A DNA stretch of 64,000 nt from Eggerthella timonensis. GTDB taxonomy: Bacteria; Actinomycetota; Coriobacteriia; Coriobacteriales; Eggerthellaceae. The DNA is taken from NCBI RefSeq assembly GCF_900184265.1, contig NZ_FXXA01000002.1, positions 1,072,734 through 1,136,733 on the forward strand. Direction: 5' to 3'. This document shows positions 54,951 through 63,464 of this stretch, piece by piece (position 1 is the stretch's first letter; each line of letters opens with the position of its first letter). The translations under genes and the position numbers were made by a program. Below the pieces are notes generated by a model. It ran no database searches. It was not told where the DNA came from and was given only the letters and a program-made list of their open reading frames with translations.

Positions 54951-55520
54951 ATGTCGAATGAACTGACGCCGCGAGACATCAAACGCATTCGGGAGAAGTA
55001 CGGGCTGACGCAGCAGGGGTTCGCTCGCTTGCTGGGGCTCGGCGAGGCGAGCGTCGTGCGCTACGAGAACGGGCAAAAGCCCAGCAAGGCGAACGCGAAC
55101 CTCATACGCGCCGCGGACGATCCCGCGTTCATGCGGGGTTGCCTCGAGCGGGACGGAGAGCTGCTGACGAAAAGCCAGCGGGACAAAACCGAGAAGATCG
55201 TGTACGCGCTGGTTTCCTTCGACGAGGACGGGGACATCATGGACATCAACGAGATATACGAGATCACGCTGCAGCAGGAAGTGCTCAACGAGCAAGCTGC
55301 ACAGTTAGCAGGGAAGACTTCGAACCTTCTTATTGCCGCACGGAAAAAGGGCGATAAGGTTGCAACGTTAGTGTATGAAGACGCTCTCAAGCAGCTTGCG
55401 CAGATTATGCCGAGCATCACATATCGAGAAAACTCCAACAGGATACGGTTAGCTGAGCTTAAAGGAAGAATCGATTGCTTAATCAATCTCGTACATGGAT
55501 GCGATGCGAGAGCCGCATGA
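54951..55520 (+). CDS. PezA-like antitoxin (XRE HTH) of a zeta-toxin module
   Basis: 189 residues. An N-terminal Cro/C1-type HTH (RDIKRIREKYGLTQQGFARL through SVVRYENGQKPSK, residues 8-45) is followed by a longer helical region (about 60-185). PezA antitoxins use the HTH to repress their promoter and the helical part to block the toxin's ATP site. The C-terminal part is longer than in the roughly 158-residue PezA and is AT-richer than the surrounding genes. The stop is within 2 bp of the toxin start. GGAGG precedes the ATG. Confidence 0.8.
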   Translation: MSNELTPRDIKRIREKYGLTQQGFARLLGLGEASVVRYENGQKPSKANANLIRAADDPAFMRGCLERDGELLTKSQRDKTEKIVYALVSFDEDGDIMDINEIYEITLQQEVLNEQAAQLAGKTSNLLIAARKKGDKVATLVYEDALKQLAQIMPSITYRENSNRIRLAELKGRIDCLINLVHGCDARAA

Positions 55521-55521
55521 C

Positions 55522-56292
55522 ATGACGAACATAGAAGATTACTCTGATCAAGAATTTTGTGAAGGGCTTCAGTCGATTGTGCAGCTGCTTGTATCCAACG
55601 CCCGCATAACGGTGAGGGATGATCCGAGGGCAGTTCTGTTGGGTGGACAAAGCGGCTCGGGAAAAACCATGCTGCATCGTTTGTGTCGGGATGAGTTCGA
55701 TCAGAACATTGTCATCGTTAACGGCGATGATTATCGCGGCTATCATCCTCGATTCGATCAGATCAGCGCGCAATACGGGATCGATGCCCCGGCTCATACG
55801 GCTGCATGGGCCGGCCGGATGGTCGAGGCGGTCATCGACGCCCTTTCTATTATGGGGTACAACCTCGTCATCGAGGGGACGCTGCGCACCTCCGACGTTC
55901 CCCTCAGAACGGCGGCGTTTTTGCGCGGTCGCGGATACGGTGTGTCGCTGGCGCTCATGGCGGTGAAACCCGAGATATCGCTGGTCAGCTGTCAGCTGCG
56001 CTACGAGCAGATGCGCATCGCGGGCACGGAGCCGCGCGCGGTCGACCCTGCGCACCACCTTTTGATCGTAGAGAGCATCGTCGACAACCTGAAGGTGCTC
56101 GAGGATTCCGGCATGTTCGACAGCGTCGATCTCTACAGTCGCAGCGAGCGCTGCCTGTTCTCCAGCGCAGACGGCGAGGGACGCGCGAGCGACGCGCTCC
56201 GGGACATTTTGTTCGGCGACTGGACCGAAGAGGAACGCAAGCACCAAGCATACCTCGAGCAGCGACTCGAAGAAGCGAAGGCGCGCGGCTAG
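55522..56292 (+). CDS. Zeta-toxin/PezT-like kinase
   Basis: 256 residues from the ATG at 55522, next to the antitoxin stop; an in-frame ATG at 55495 is possible. The Walker A motif LLGGQSGSGKTML lies near residue 38. NGDDYRGYHPRF and VIEGTLRT match the substrate-binding acid and the base-contact region of zeta toxins, which phosphorylate UDP-N-acetylglucosamine and so poison cell-wall synthesis. The ribosome site is weak, consistent with coupling to the antitoxin. The last 4 bp overlap the convergent LuxR gene. An addiction or stress-response role is possible. Confidence 0.85.
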   Translation: MTNIEDYSDQEFCEGLQSIVQLLVSNARITVRDDPRAVLLGGQSGSGKTMLHRLCRDEFDQNIVIVNGDDYRGYHPRFDQISAQYGIDAPAHTAAWAGRMVEAVIDALSIMGYNLVIEGTLRTSDVPLRTAAFLRGRGYGVSLALMAVKPEISLVSCQLRYEQMRIAGTEPRAVDPAHHLLIVESIVDNLKVLEDSGMFDSVDLYSRSERCLFSSADGEGRASDALRDILFGDWTEEERKHQAYLEQRLEEAKARG

Positions 56293-57839
56293 CTTCCCGG
56301 TTCCGGGTCGAACGAATCCACGAGATCGATGAGGTCCTGCTTCTTGTGCACGTCGAGCTTGGCGTAGATGCGCTTCGAGTGCATGCGTACGGTGTTCTCG
56401 GAGATCACGAGCTCTTCGGCGATGCGCACCACGGTCTTGCCGCGCACGATGTGCTCCATGACCTCGGCTTCGCGCGCGCTCAGCCGGAATTCCTGACGGA
56501 TGCGCGCCACCTGTTTGGAGATACGATCCTGATAGACGGGCTCGCCGACGGCATGCTTGCGTGCGGGACGGGACGTTCCCTCCCGCCTGAAAGCGGCGTC
56601 GGGCAGCGGTCCCAATGACACGAGCTCGACGTCCGGCACTGAGCCCCGTACCCCTCGCAGCGCGCTGTGGAAGCCGCCTTGCCCGAAGAAGTACATGAAT
56701 CCCAGCAGGTACCCGGCGCCGAGCGCCACCACGGCATGCGACGAGAGGCCTGGGATGGCCACCTGCCCCGCAAGCGTTCCGCCGATGAATCCCGCGTCGT
56801 GCAGGGCGTACACCACGCCGCCGAAGAACCCGTACACGAACACGGGGTTCGTCCCGTGGTCGCGCGACGACTGGGCGCACTGGATCATCATGAGCATGAT
56901 GGTGACGCTGTACGCCGCGTACAGGATGGCCGCAAGCCAGCGAGCGTATACGTCGCCCAAAAACGGCAGCAGCACGAAACCGGTGATGATCACCGGAAAC
57001 ACGATGCGGAACAGCGAAACCACGTTGAGCCGGACGCTCTTGAATTGCCACAAGACAAGAAACGCGACCGCCGTGACCAGCGACGCGCCCATGGAAAGCG
57101 CGTTCACGAGCGAGCCTATGGAAGGGTCGTCGATGGCGAGCGCCCGGATGAGCCCCGCGCACAGCCCGAGCGACCCTACGCACAGCGCCGGGCGCGCAAG
57201 GGTGGAGATCGCCTGACGGTACACGTCCCTGTTCTTCTTCGGCACGTCTTCGAACATGGGTTGGTCGAAATTGATCTCGCGGCTCTTCAGCGATATCGCC
57301 AGCGCGAAAAACGGCATGATGACCAGCGGGATAAGGTACACGGTGACGGCGCGGGGGATGAGATGCAGCGCGAAGTACAGCACCGAGGCGTACGCGGTTC
57401 CCAGTATGAGGTCGTGGTTGCCCGTGTCGGAGTCCTGGCTGGCGAACAGGCGCTGCCACAGCATGTAGAACCCGGCCGACCCCACGCCGATGAACCCGCC
57501 GCCCGCGATGACGAGGGGCATCATCCATGCGTCCAGGTACATCGAGCCGATGAGGCAGAACCATCCCAGCAGATACGGCACGGCCGACAGCCTGACGATG
57601 AAAAATCGCGTGGGCCCGGGCATGTGGTACGAGCCCACCACGCTCAGGAAGAAGCAGCCGGCGAACACGAGCGACTGAACGAGGAAGAACCAGAACAGCG
57701 TTTGCGGCTCCTGCATCTTCATCGGCAGGAACGGGAACACGCCGCCCCATGCGCCGGCGGCGTTCACGGCAAGGAACGACGCGTAGCCGAACAGCGTGGT
57801 ATTCGGTTTGAAAGCGCGCAGTACGGTCGCCGCGTTCAT
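56289..57839 (-). CDS. Membrane-embedded LuxR-family transcriptional regulator
   Basis: 516 residues from the ATG at 57839 (GGGGAGG six bases upstream). Twelve or so hydrophobic helices occupy residues 10-390; a charged linker follows. The LuxR HTH is FRLSAREAEVMEHIVRGKTV through MHSKRIYAKLDVHKKQDLIDL (about 447-508). It is divergent from the DMSO reductase operon starting at 58070, which it likely controls, possibly via the inverted repeat at 57969. Confidence 0.86.
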   Translation of the reverse strand: MNAATVLRAFKPNTTLFGYASFLAVNAAGAWGGVFPFLPMKMQEPQTLFWFFLVQSLVFAGCFFLSVVGSYHMPGPTRFFIVRLSAVPYLLGWFCLIGSMYLDAWMMPLVIAGGGFIGVGSAGFYMLWQRLFASQDSDTGNHDLILGTAYASVLYFALHLIPRAVTVYLIPLVIMPFFALAISLKSREINFDQPMFEDVPKKNRDVYRQAISTLARPALCVGSLGLCAGLIRALAIDDPSIGSLVNALSMGASLVTAVAFLVLWQFKSVRLNVVSLFRIVFPVIITGFVLLPFLGDVYARWLAAILYAAYSVTIMLMMIQCAQSSRDHGTNPVFVYGFFGGVVYALHDAGFIGGTLAGQVAIPGLSSHAVVALGAGYLLGFMYFFGQGGFHSALRGVRGSVPDVELVSLGPLPDAAFRREGTSRPARKHAVGEPVYQDRISKQVARIRQEFRLSAREAEVMEHIVRGKTVVRIAEELVISENTVRMHSKRIYAKLDVHKKQDLIDLVDSFDPEPGS

Positions 57840-57968
57840 TATGATCCTCCCCTGGATGCGCATCCCCGGTCGTTAGAATTACCCTCGTCAGTATACCGAG
57901 ACAACCTCAGGGCGGGGAATGATGATGTTCTCGCACTGCAAAGCTCTGAACAGGCTAAACGAAAAATG

Positions 57969-57983
57969 TACATATTTCATGTA
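57969..57983. promoter_or_regulatory. Inverted repeat in the LuxR/DMSO-reductase divergent promoter
   Basis: TACAT-ATTTC-ATGTA, a perfect 5-bp inverted repeat in an AT-rich part of the gap, 86 bp before the reductase start. Candidate LuxR operator. Confidence 0.4.
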
Positions 57984-58069
57984 ACACGCGGACAAGCCGA
58001 GGAGCCTACAATGCGCGGTGTTTCGTCCATACGGAACGCATGAGCAGACGAGGGAATCAAGGAGGGATC

Positions 58070-60496
58070 ATGACGAAAACGAAAGAGCATGCCGTTTCTC
58101 GCCGCACGTTCGTGAAAGGGTCGGCCCTAGCCGGATTGGGCGCGGCCGCGCTCGGCACGGGAACGCTGTTTGCGTGCTCGCCCCAATCGGAAAGCGCGGG
58201 CACCGAAGGAAGCGGCGCAACCGAGGCGGCCGACGAGCGCGTGGTATGGGGCCATTGCTCGGTCAACTGCGAAGGACGCTGCGCGCTGCGCCTGCACGTA
58301 TCCAACGACGAAGTGACGTGGGTCGAAAGCGACAATACGGGCGACGACGTGTACGGCGACCATCAGATCCGCGCGTGCCTGCGCGGCCGCTCCATCCGCC
58401 GCTGGATCAACCACCCCGACCGCCTGAGCTATCCCATGAAGCGCGTCGGCAAGCGCGGCGAAGGCAAGTTTGAAGAGATCTCGTGGGATGAGGCCTACGA
58501 CCTCATCGCCGAGAACTACCAGCGCATCCTCGACGAGTACGGTCCCGAGGCCATCTGGAACCACTACGCTTCGGGCGTGAACGCCAGCAACATCGGCTCG
58601 TTCCTCTCCCGTTTCATCAACATGAACGGCGGATGCCTCGGGCGCTACGGCAGCTACAGCTCCGCGCAGATTTCCGCGGCGCTGCCGTACCTGTACGGCA
58701 AGCGCGCCGCGAACTCGAACTCCGACATCGTGAACGCGAAGCTGGTCGTAATGTTCGGCGAGAACTCCGTCGAGACGAAGGCGGGCGGCGCCGGCCCCAC
58801 CTACCATCTGGAGCAGGCGCTCGAGCAGGGCGGCGCGAAGGTCGTCGTCATCGACCCGCGTTACAGCGACACGGTTGCCACGCGCGCCGACCAGTGGGTC
58901 CCCATCCGTCCCGGCACCGACGCGGCGCTCGTGGACGCCATCGCGCACGTGTTGATCGAGGAAGACCTCGTGGACCACGATTTCCTGGCCACGTACTGCA
59001 TCGGTTACGATGAGGATTCCATGCCCGAAAGCGCCCAGGGCCAGAACAAATCGTACCGGTCCTACATCATGGGCCAGGGCGAAGACGGGGTCGAGAAGAC
59101 GCCGGAGTGGGCCGAGGGCATCACGGGCATCCCGGCCGACACCATCGTCGAGCTGGCCCGCGAGATCGGCACCGCCAAGCCGTGCGCCATCTACCAGGGC
59201 AAGGGCCCGCAGCGCCAGTCCAACGGCGAGCAGACCGCACGCGCCATCTGCATGCTGCCCGTCCTCACGGGCAACGTGGGCATCAGCGGCGGCAACACGG
59301 GCTCCGACCTTGACGGCTTCTACTTCTCGCCGTTCTCCGTTCCCTCTGACAAGAACCCGGTGGAGACGTCCATCGCGACGTTCACCTGGACCGACGCCAT
59401 CGATCACGGCACCGAGATGACCAAGCTCGCCCACGGCGTGCGCGGCAAGGACAAGCTGGATGTGCCCATCAAGATGATCTTCAACTACGCCGGCAACACC
59501 ATCACGAACCAGCACAGCGACATCAACCGCACGCACGAGATCCTGCAAGACGAGAGCAAATGCGAGTTCATCGTGGTGTGGGAGACGTTCATGACCGACT
59601 CAGCGAAGTACGCCGACGTGCTGCTGCCCGACCTCATGCCGGTGGAGCAGCCGAACTTCGTCTCCAACGACTACGCCGGCAACATGGGCTTCATCATAAT
59701 GGGAGAGCCGGTGACGTCGCCGAAGTTCGAGCGCCGCACCCTCTACGCCGACCTGCGTGAGATCGCCAAGCGCATGGGCAACGAGGAGAAGTTCACGGAA
59801 GGACGCGACGAGGAGGCCTGGCTCAAGTACTGCTACGAAGAGGCCTGCAAGGAAGACGCCGACCTGCCCTCCTACGACGAGATGAAGCAGATGGGCGTGT
59901 ACCGCCGCAAGGATCCGGACGGCCATCAGGTGGCGCTCAAGGACTTCCGCGACGATCCCGAGGCCAATCCGCTCAAGACACCGTCGGGCAAAATCGAGAT
60001 CTACTCCGAGCAGCTGGCCGAGATCGCCGACACCTGGGAGTTGGCCGAAGGCGACATTATCCATCCTCTTCCCGTCTACACGCCGGGCGCCGAGGGCTGG
60101 GACGACCCGCTGCGCGAGACGTACCCGTTACAGATGCCGGGCTACCACTACAAGGCGCGCGCCCATTCATCCTACGGCTGCATTGACGTCCTCAAGCAGG
60201 CGAACCCGCAGGAGCTGTGGATGAACCCGCTCGATGCGACCGAGCGCGGCATCAAGGACGGCGACACGGTGCAGGTGTTCAACGACCGCGGAACGGTGGA
60301 GATCGTGGCGAAGGTCACGCCGCGCATCATGCCCGGCGTGGTGTCGATGGGCCAGGGCGCGTGGCACGACGCCGACATGTCCGGCAACAAGGTGGACAAG
60401 GGCGGCTGCATCAACACGCTCACCTCGCTTCGCCCCACGCCGCTGGCGAAGGCGAACCCGCAACACACCAATCTCGTCGAGGTCAAGAAGGCCTAA
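58070..60496 (+). CDS. dmsA: Tat-exported DMSO reductase-type catalytic subunit (DmsA-like)
   Basis: 808 residues, the normal DmsA length; start at the ATG at 58070 with AAGGAGGG. A Tat signal (VSRRTFVKGSA, residues 9-19) leads to the [4Fe-4S] cysteine group HCSVNCEGRC (about residues 62-71) and a fourth Cys in IRACLRGR. The Mo-ligand region reads GRYGSYSSAQIS, with the serine typical of the DMSO-reductase family. DPRYSDTVATRADQWVPIRP and NPLDATERGIKDGDTVQVF are standard domain motifs. It should reduce DMSO, TMAO or a related S- or N-oxide with electrons from the FeS subunits. It is the first gene of a five-gene operon. The exact substrate is inferred from family. Confidence 0.9.
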   Translation: MTKTKEHAVSRRTFVKGSALAGLGAAALGTGTLFACSPQSESAGTEGSGATEAADERVVWGHCSVNCEGRCALRLHVSNDEVTWVESDNTGDDVYGDHQIRACLRGRSIRRWINHPDRLSYPMKRVGKRGEGKFEEISWDEAYDLIAENYQRILDEYGPEAIWNHYASGVNASNIGSFLSRFINMNGGCLGRYGSYSSAQISAALPYLYGKRAANSNSDIVNAKLVVMFGENSVETKAGGAGPTYHLEQALEQGGAKVVVIDPRYSDTVATRADQWVPIRPGTDAALVDAIAHVLIEEDLVDHDFLATYCIGYDEDSMPESAQGQNKSYRSYIMGQGEDGVEKTPEWAEGITGIPADTIVELAREIGTAKPCAIYQGKGPQRQSNGEQTARAICMLPVLTGNVGISGGNTGSDLDGFYFSPFSVPSDKNPVETSIATFTWTDAIDHGTEMTKLAHGVRGKDKLDVPIKMIFNYAGNTITNQHSDINRTHEILQDESKCEFIVVWETFMTDSAKYADVLLPDLMPVEQPNFVSNDYAGNMGFIIMGEPVTSPKFERRTLYADLREIAKRMGNEEKFTEGRDEEAWLKYCYEEACKEDADLPSYDEMKQMGVYRRKDPDGHQVALKDFRDDPEANPLKTPSGKIEIYSEQLAEIADTWELAEGDIIHPLPVYTPGAEGWDDPLRETYPLQMPGYHYKARAHSSYGCIDVLKQANPQELWMNPLDATERGIKDGDTVQVFNDRGTVEIVAKVTPRIMPGVVSMGQGAWHDADMSGNKVDKGGCINTLTSLRPTPLAKANPQHTNLVEVKKA

Positions 60497-60507
60497 GGGG
60501 GTAGACC

Positions 60508-61128
60508 ATGACTCAGTATGGATTTCATTTCGACGGCAAGCGCTGCACGGGTTGCAAAACGTGCGTCTTGGCCTGCAAGGATAACAAAGATCTGTCGCCC
60601 GAGCTGTCGTATCGCACGGTGTACGAGTACGGCGGCGGTTCGTGGAACCAGGTTGACGGGCTGTGGAGCAACGACGCGTTCAGCTATTATGTCTCCGTGG
60701 CGTGCAATCATTGCGACAGCCCGGCCTGCATGGCGAAGTGCCCGCAGGGGGCTATCTCGAAGGATCCCGACACCGGCATCGTGAACAACGATCCCGAGAA
60801 GTGCATCGGGTGCGGCACGTGCTCCATCACGTGCCCGTATAGCGCGCCGAAGGTGGATGAGGAAAAGAAGAAGGCGGTGCGCTGCGACCTGTGCGCCGAC
60901 CGCGTGACGCAAGGCAAGCAGCCTATCTGCGTGGAAGCGTGCCCGCTGCGCGCGCTCGATTTCGGCGAGATTTCGGAGCTGCGGAAGAAGTACGGCGAGG
61001 TGGCGGCCGTGGCACCGCTGCCCAGCGCTGACGAGACGAAGCCGAACATCGTAATCACCGAACCGGTGAACGCGAAACCGGCTGGAGATACGACGGGATC
61101 GGTGCTCAACGAGCGCGAGATCGCGTAG
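60508..61128 (+). CDS. dmsB: DmsB-like four-cluster ferredoxin subunit
   Basis: 206 residues with four complete cysteine groups: CTGCKTCVLACKDN (about 14-27), CNHC...CMAKCPQGA, CIGCGTCSITCPYSAP and CDLC...CVEACPLRAL, each for a [4Fe-4S] cluster. It starts 11 bp after the catalytic subunit and is the likely immediate electron donor to it. It is close in length and layout to the second FeS subunit at 61241. Confidence 0.93.
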   Translation: MTQYGFHFDGKRCTGCKTCVLACKDNKDLSPELSYRTVYEYGGGSWNQVDGLWSNDAFSYYVSVACNHCDSPACMAKCPQGAISKDPDTGIVNNDPEKCIGCGTCSITCPYSAPKVDEEKKKAVRCDLCADRVTQGKQPICVEACPLRALDFGEISELRKKYGEVAAVAPLPSADETKPNIVITEPVNAKPAGDTTGSVLNEREIA

Positions 61129-61150
61129 AATCTTCTGAACGGAATCGAAC

Positions 61151-61181
61151 GGGTGCCGCGCAGCTGGAACGCGCGGCACCC
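61151..61181. terminator. Intra-operon hairpin between the two FeS subunits
   Basis: GGGTGCCGCGC / GCGCGGCACCC stem with a 9-base loop and no T-run. It may stabilise the dmsAB message relative to the downstream genes. Confidence 0.45.
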
Positions 61182-61240
61182 GAGGCGTCGCAAGGGGACG
61201 GGCGGCGCGTCGGCATGGCCGACGATCGGGGGAGGACGCG

Positions 61241-61870
61241 GTGGAGCAAGTCGGTTTCTACTTCAATGCGAAACGATGCACGGGCTGCAAGACGTGCATG
61301 CTCGCGTGCAAAGACTACCGCAATTTGGATGCTTCCGTGTCGTTTCGCCAGGTGTACGAGGTGGCAAGCGGCAGTTGGACACAAGACGAGCGCGGGTGCT
61401 GGACGCAAGACTGTTTTGCGTTCTACGTGTCGTCGGCGTGCAATCACTGCTCGAATCCTGCATGCATGGAGGTGTGCCCGACCGGCGCCATGGGCAAGAA
61501 CGAGCAAGGACTCGTGAGCGTGGACGAGCATCGCTGCATCGGCTGCGGCTACTGCGCGCTGTCGTGCCCGTACCATGCGCCGAAGGTCGATCGCGGCGTG
61601 GGGCACAGCGTGAAGTGCGACGGGTGTCTCGACCGGGTGCGCGAAGGGCGCACCCCCGTCTGCGTGGAAGCGTGCCCGCTGCGCGCGCTCGACTTCGGAC
61701 CGATCGCCGACTTACGGGCGCGTTACGGTTGGGCGGCCGACATGCCCCCGCTGCCCGACTCGTCGAAAACGGCTCCCAACCTGGTGCTGAACCTTCCCGT
61801 ATGCCTTGAGGAACAGGCGGACCGGGTGCTTGCGGAAGGCTTGGTCCACAATGTACGCGAACTCGTGTGA
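61241..61870 (+). CDS. Second DmsB-like four-cluster ferredoxin subunit
   Basis: 209 residues from a GTG start at 61241 preceded by GGGGGAGG. It has four cysteine groups (CTGCKTCMLACKDYR, CNHC...CMEVCPTGAMG, CIGCGYCALSCPYHAP, CDGC...CVEACPLRAL) like the preceding gene, from which it differs mainly in the linker regions. It is separated from dmsB by 112 bp with a hairpin. It may serve an alternative catalytic subunit encoded elsewhere, or form a second branch of the same complex. Confidence 0.9.
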   Translation: MEQVGFYFNAKRCTGCKTCMLACKDYRNLDASVSFRQVYEVASGSWTQDERGCWTQDCFAFYVSSACNHCSNPACMEVCPTGAMGKNEQGLVSVDEHRCIGCGYCALSCPYHAPKVDRGVGHSVKCDGCLDRVREGRTPVCVEACPLRALDFGPIADLRARYGWAADMPPLPDSSKTAPNLVLNLPVCLEEQADRVLAEGLVHNVRELV

Positions 61871-61881
61871 GGGGAACAACT

Positions 61882-62535
61882 ATGGATGCTCGAACCGATG
61901 AACGCCAGGCTCAGCTTGAGGCTATCGCGTTCGTGGGCGATACGCTCGCCCCGTTTTTCCTGCAAGACCCGGCAAAGGGCGACGCCGGCCCCGCCTTCGA
62001 GGCGATGGCCGCCCTCGACGCCGAGGCGGCCGCCGCCGAATGGCCCTTCGCCGACGAGGGGGAGGCGCGCGCCGCGCTCGGCCTCATGGCGGGCGGCCTT
62101 GCCGGCGGCTGCGGGGACGACGGCCTCGTGTGGGAGTACCGCCGCCTGTTCGTCGGCCCCGCGCCGAAGCCGGCCCCTCCCTGGGGCTCCGTGTACACCG
62201 ACCGCGAGTGCGTCGTGTTCGGCGCGAGCACGCTCGAGCTGCGCCGCTGGATGCGCGAGCGCGGCATCGCGCGCCAGACGGACGACAAGGACCCCGAGGA
62301 CCACATCGGCCTCATGCTCGCGCTCATGGCGTGGCTCGCGCGCGAGCGGCCTGCCGACCTGGACGCTTTCCTGCAGAAGCATCTGCTCACCTGGTCGTCG
62401 CACTTCCTCGACGAGCTCGCCGAGGCGGCCGCGCACCCGTTCTACGAAGGCCTCGCGCGCCTGACGAAGGCGTCGCTCGAAGGCATCCAGCAGGCGCGCG
62501 GGCTCGACGTGACCTATCCTCGCTTCTATCGGTAG
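61882..62535 (+). CDS. TorD/DmsD-family molybdoenzyme chaperone
   Basis: 217 residues, all-helical. EYRRLFVGPAPKPAPPWGSVYTD and DPEDHIGLMLALMAWLA match the TorD/DmsD signature, the latter being the E/DxDHxxxML motif. It should bind the Tat signal of the catalytic subunit at 58070 and aid cofactor insertion. The ATG follows GAGGGG. Same position in the operon as the paralogue at 11614, between FeS subunit and anchor. Confidence 0.9.
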   Translation: MDARTDERQAQLEAIAFVGDTLAPFFLQDPAKGDAGPAFEAMAALDAEAAAAEWPFADEGEARAALGLMAGGLAGGCGDDGLVWEYRRLFVGPAPKPAPPWGSVYTDRECVVFGASTLELRRWMRERGIARQTDDKDPEDHIGLMLALMAWLARERPADLDAFLQKHLLTWSSHFLDELAEAAAHPFYEGLARLTKASLEGIQQARGLDVTYPRFYR

Positions 62536-62544
62536 GCGCATGCG

Positions 62545-63411
62545 ATGACCGGGTTCGCCACCGCGTTCAACGAGATCACGCTCGTGCTGTTCACCACGCT
62601 GGCCCCATCGGGCGCGGTGGCGTACGCCATCATGGGCGCGGCGGCGCTGCGTGCGCGGGGCGACGAGCGCAAGCGGGTGAGCGGCGCGCTGCTCGTCCCC
62701 TTCCTCGTGACGCTCGTGGGGCTCGTGGCGTCGGCCACCCACCTGGGCAATCCCGACAACGCGTTGTACGTGTTCTCGCGCGTGGGCGCGAGCCCGCTGT
62801 CCAACGAGGTGTGCGCGGCCGTGCTGTTCTTGGGCGCGTCGGGCTCGCATTGGCTCTACCAGTTCGCCGAGCATGCGCGCCCGCGCGTGCAGAACGCGCT
62901 GCTGGGGGCTGCCATCGTCGCGTCGTTCGCATTCTTGGCCTCGGTGGCGTTCGCCTATGCCAGCAGAACGGTGATCACCTGGGACACGCCTTTCGTTCCC
63001 GTCGCACTGTGCCTGAACGCGCTGGTGGGCGGCCCGGTGCTGGCGCTCGCAGGCTTGCGGTTCTCGCGTTGGTCGCCGCTTGCGGGGCGTCCGGGCGGGG
63101 CGCTGCTTGCGCTTTCGCTGGCAGCCCTCGTGGCGAACGTGGCCGTGTACGCCGCCCAGGGCGCGAGCGTGCTGAGTATGCGGAACTACCTCGTATCGGT
63201 CGAACAGCTCGTGCCCGCCTACGGGGCGATGGTACTCGCTTTCTGCTTGCTAACGGCGGCGGGACTCGCAGTGGATGCAGCGGGGCTGCTGCGCGGGCGC
63301 GGCGTGTCGAAGGCGTCGGCTGCCACAGCGTCGGTGCTGGTGTTCGCCGGAATCTTCGTCATGCGATTCGCGTTCTACATGATGCACATGACCTACGGCA
63401 TCAGCCTGTAA
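62545..63411 (+). CDS. dmsC: DmsC-type membrane anchor
   Basis: 288 residues with eight membrane helices. SATHLGNPDNALYVFSRVGASPLSNEV near residue 65 is the conserved DmsC loop (HLGxPxxA...SPLSxEV), and later FVMRFAFYMMHMTYGISL fits the C-terminal helix. It oxidises menaquinol and hands electrons to the FeS subunit. It is the fifth gene of the operon. It resembles E. coli DmsC more than the anchor at 12371 does. Confidence 0.9.
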   Translation: MTGFATAFNEITLVLFTTLAPSGAVAYAIMGAAALRARGDERKRVSGALLVPFLVTLVGLVASATHLGNPDNALYVFSRVGASPLSNEVCAAVLFLGASGSHWLYQFAEHARPRVQNALLGAAIVASFAFLASVAFAYASRTVITWDTPFVPVALCLNALVGGPVLALAGLRFSRWSPLAGRPGGALLALSLAALVANVAVYAAQGASVLSMRNYLVSVEQLVPAYGAMVLAFCLLTAAGLAVDAAGLLRGRGVSKASAATASVLVFAGIFVMRFAFYMMHMTYGISL

Positions 63412-63464
63412 CGTTGCAGGTATGGTACGCTGCTGGTAAAAGCATCTGGAGAAAAGGAACTTCG

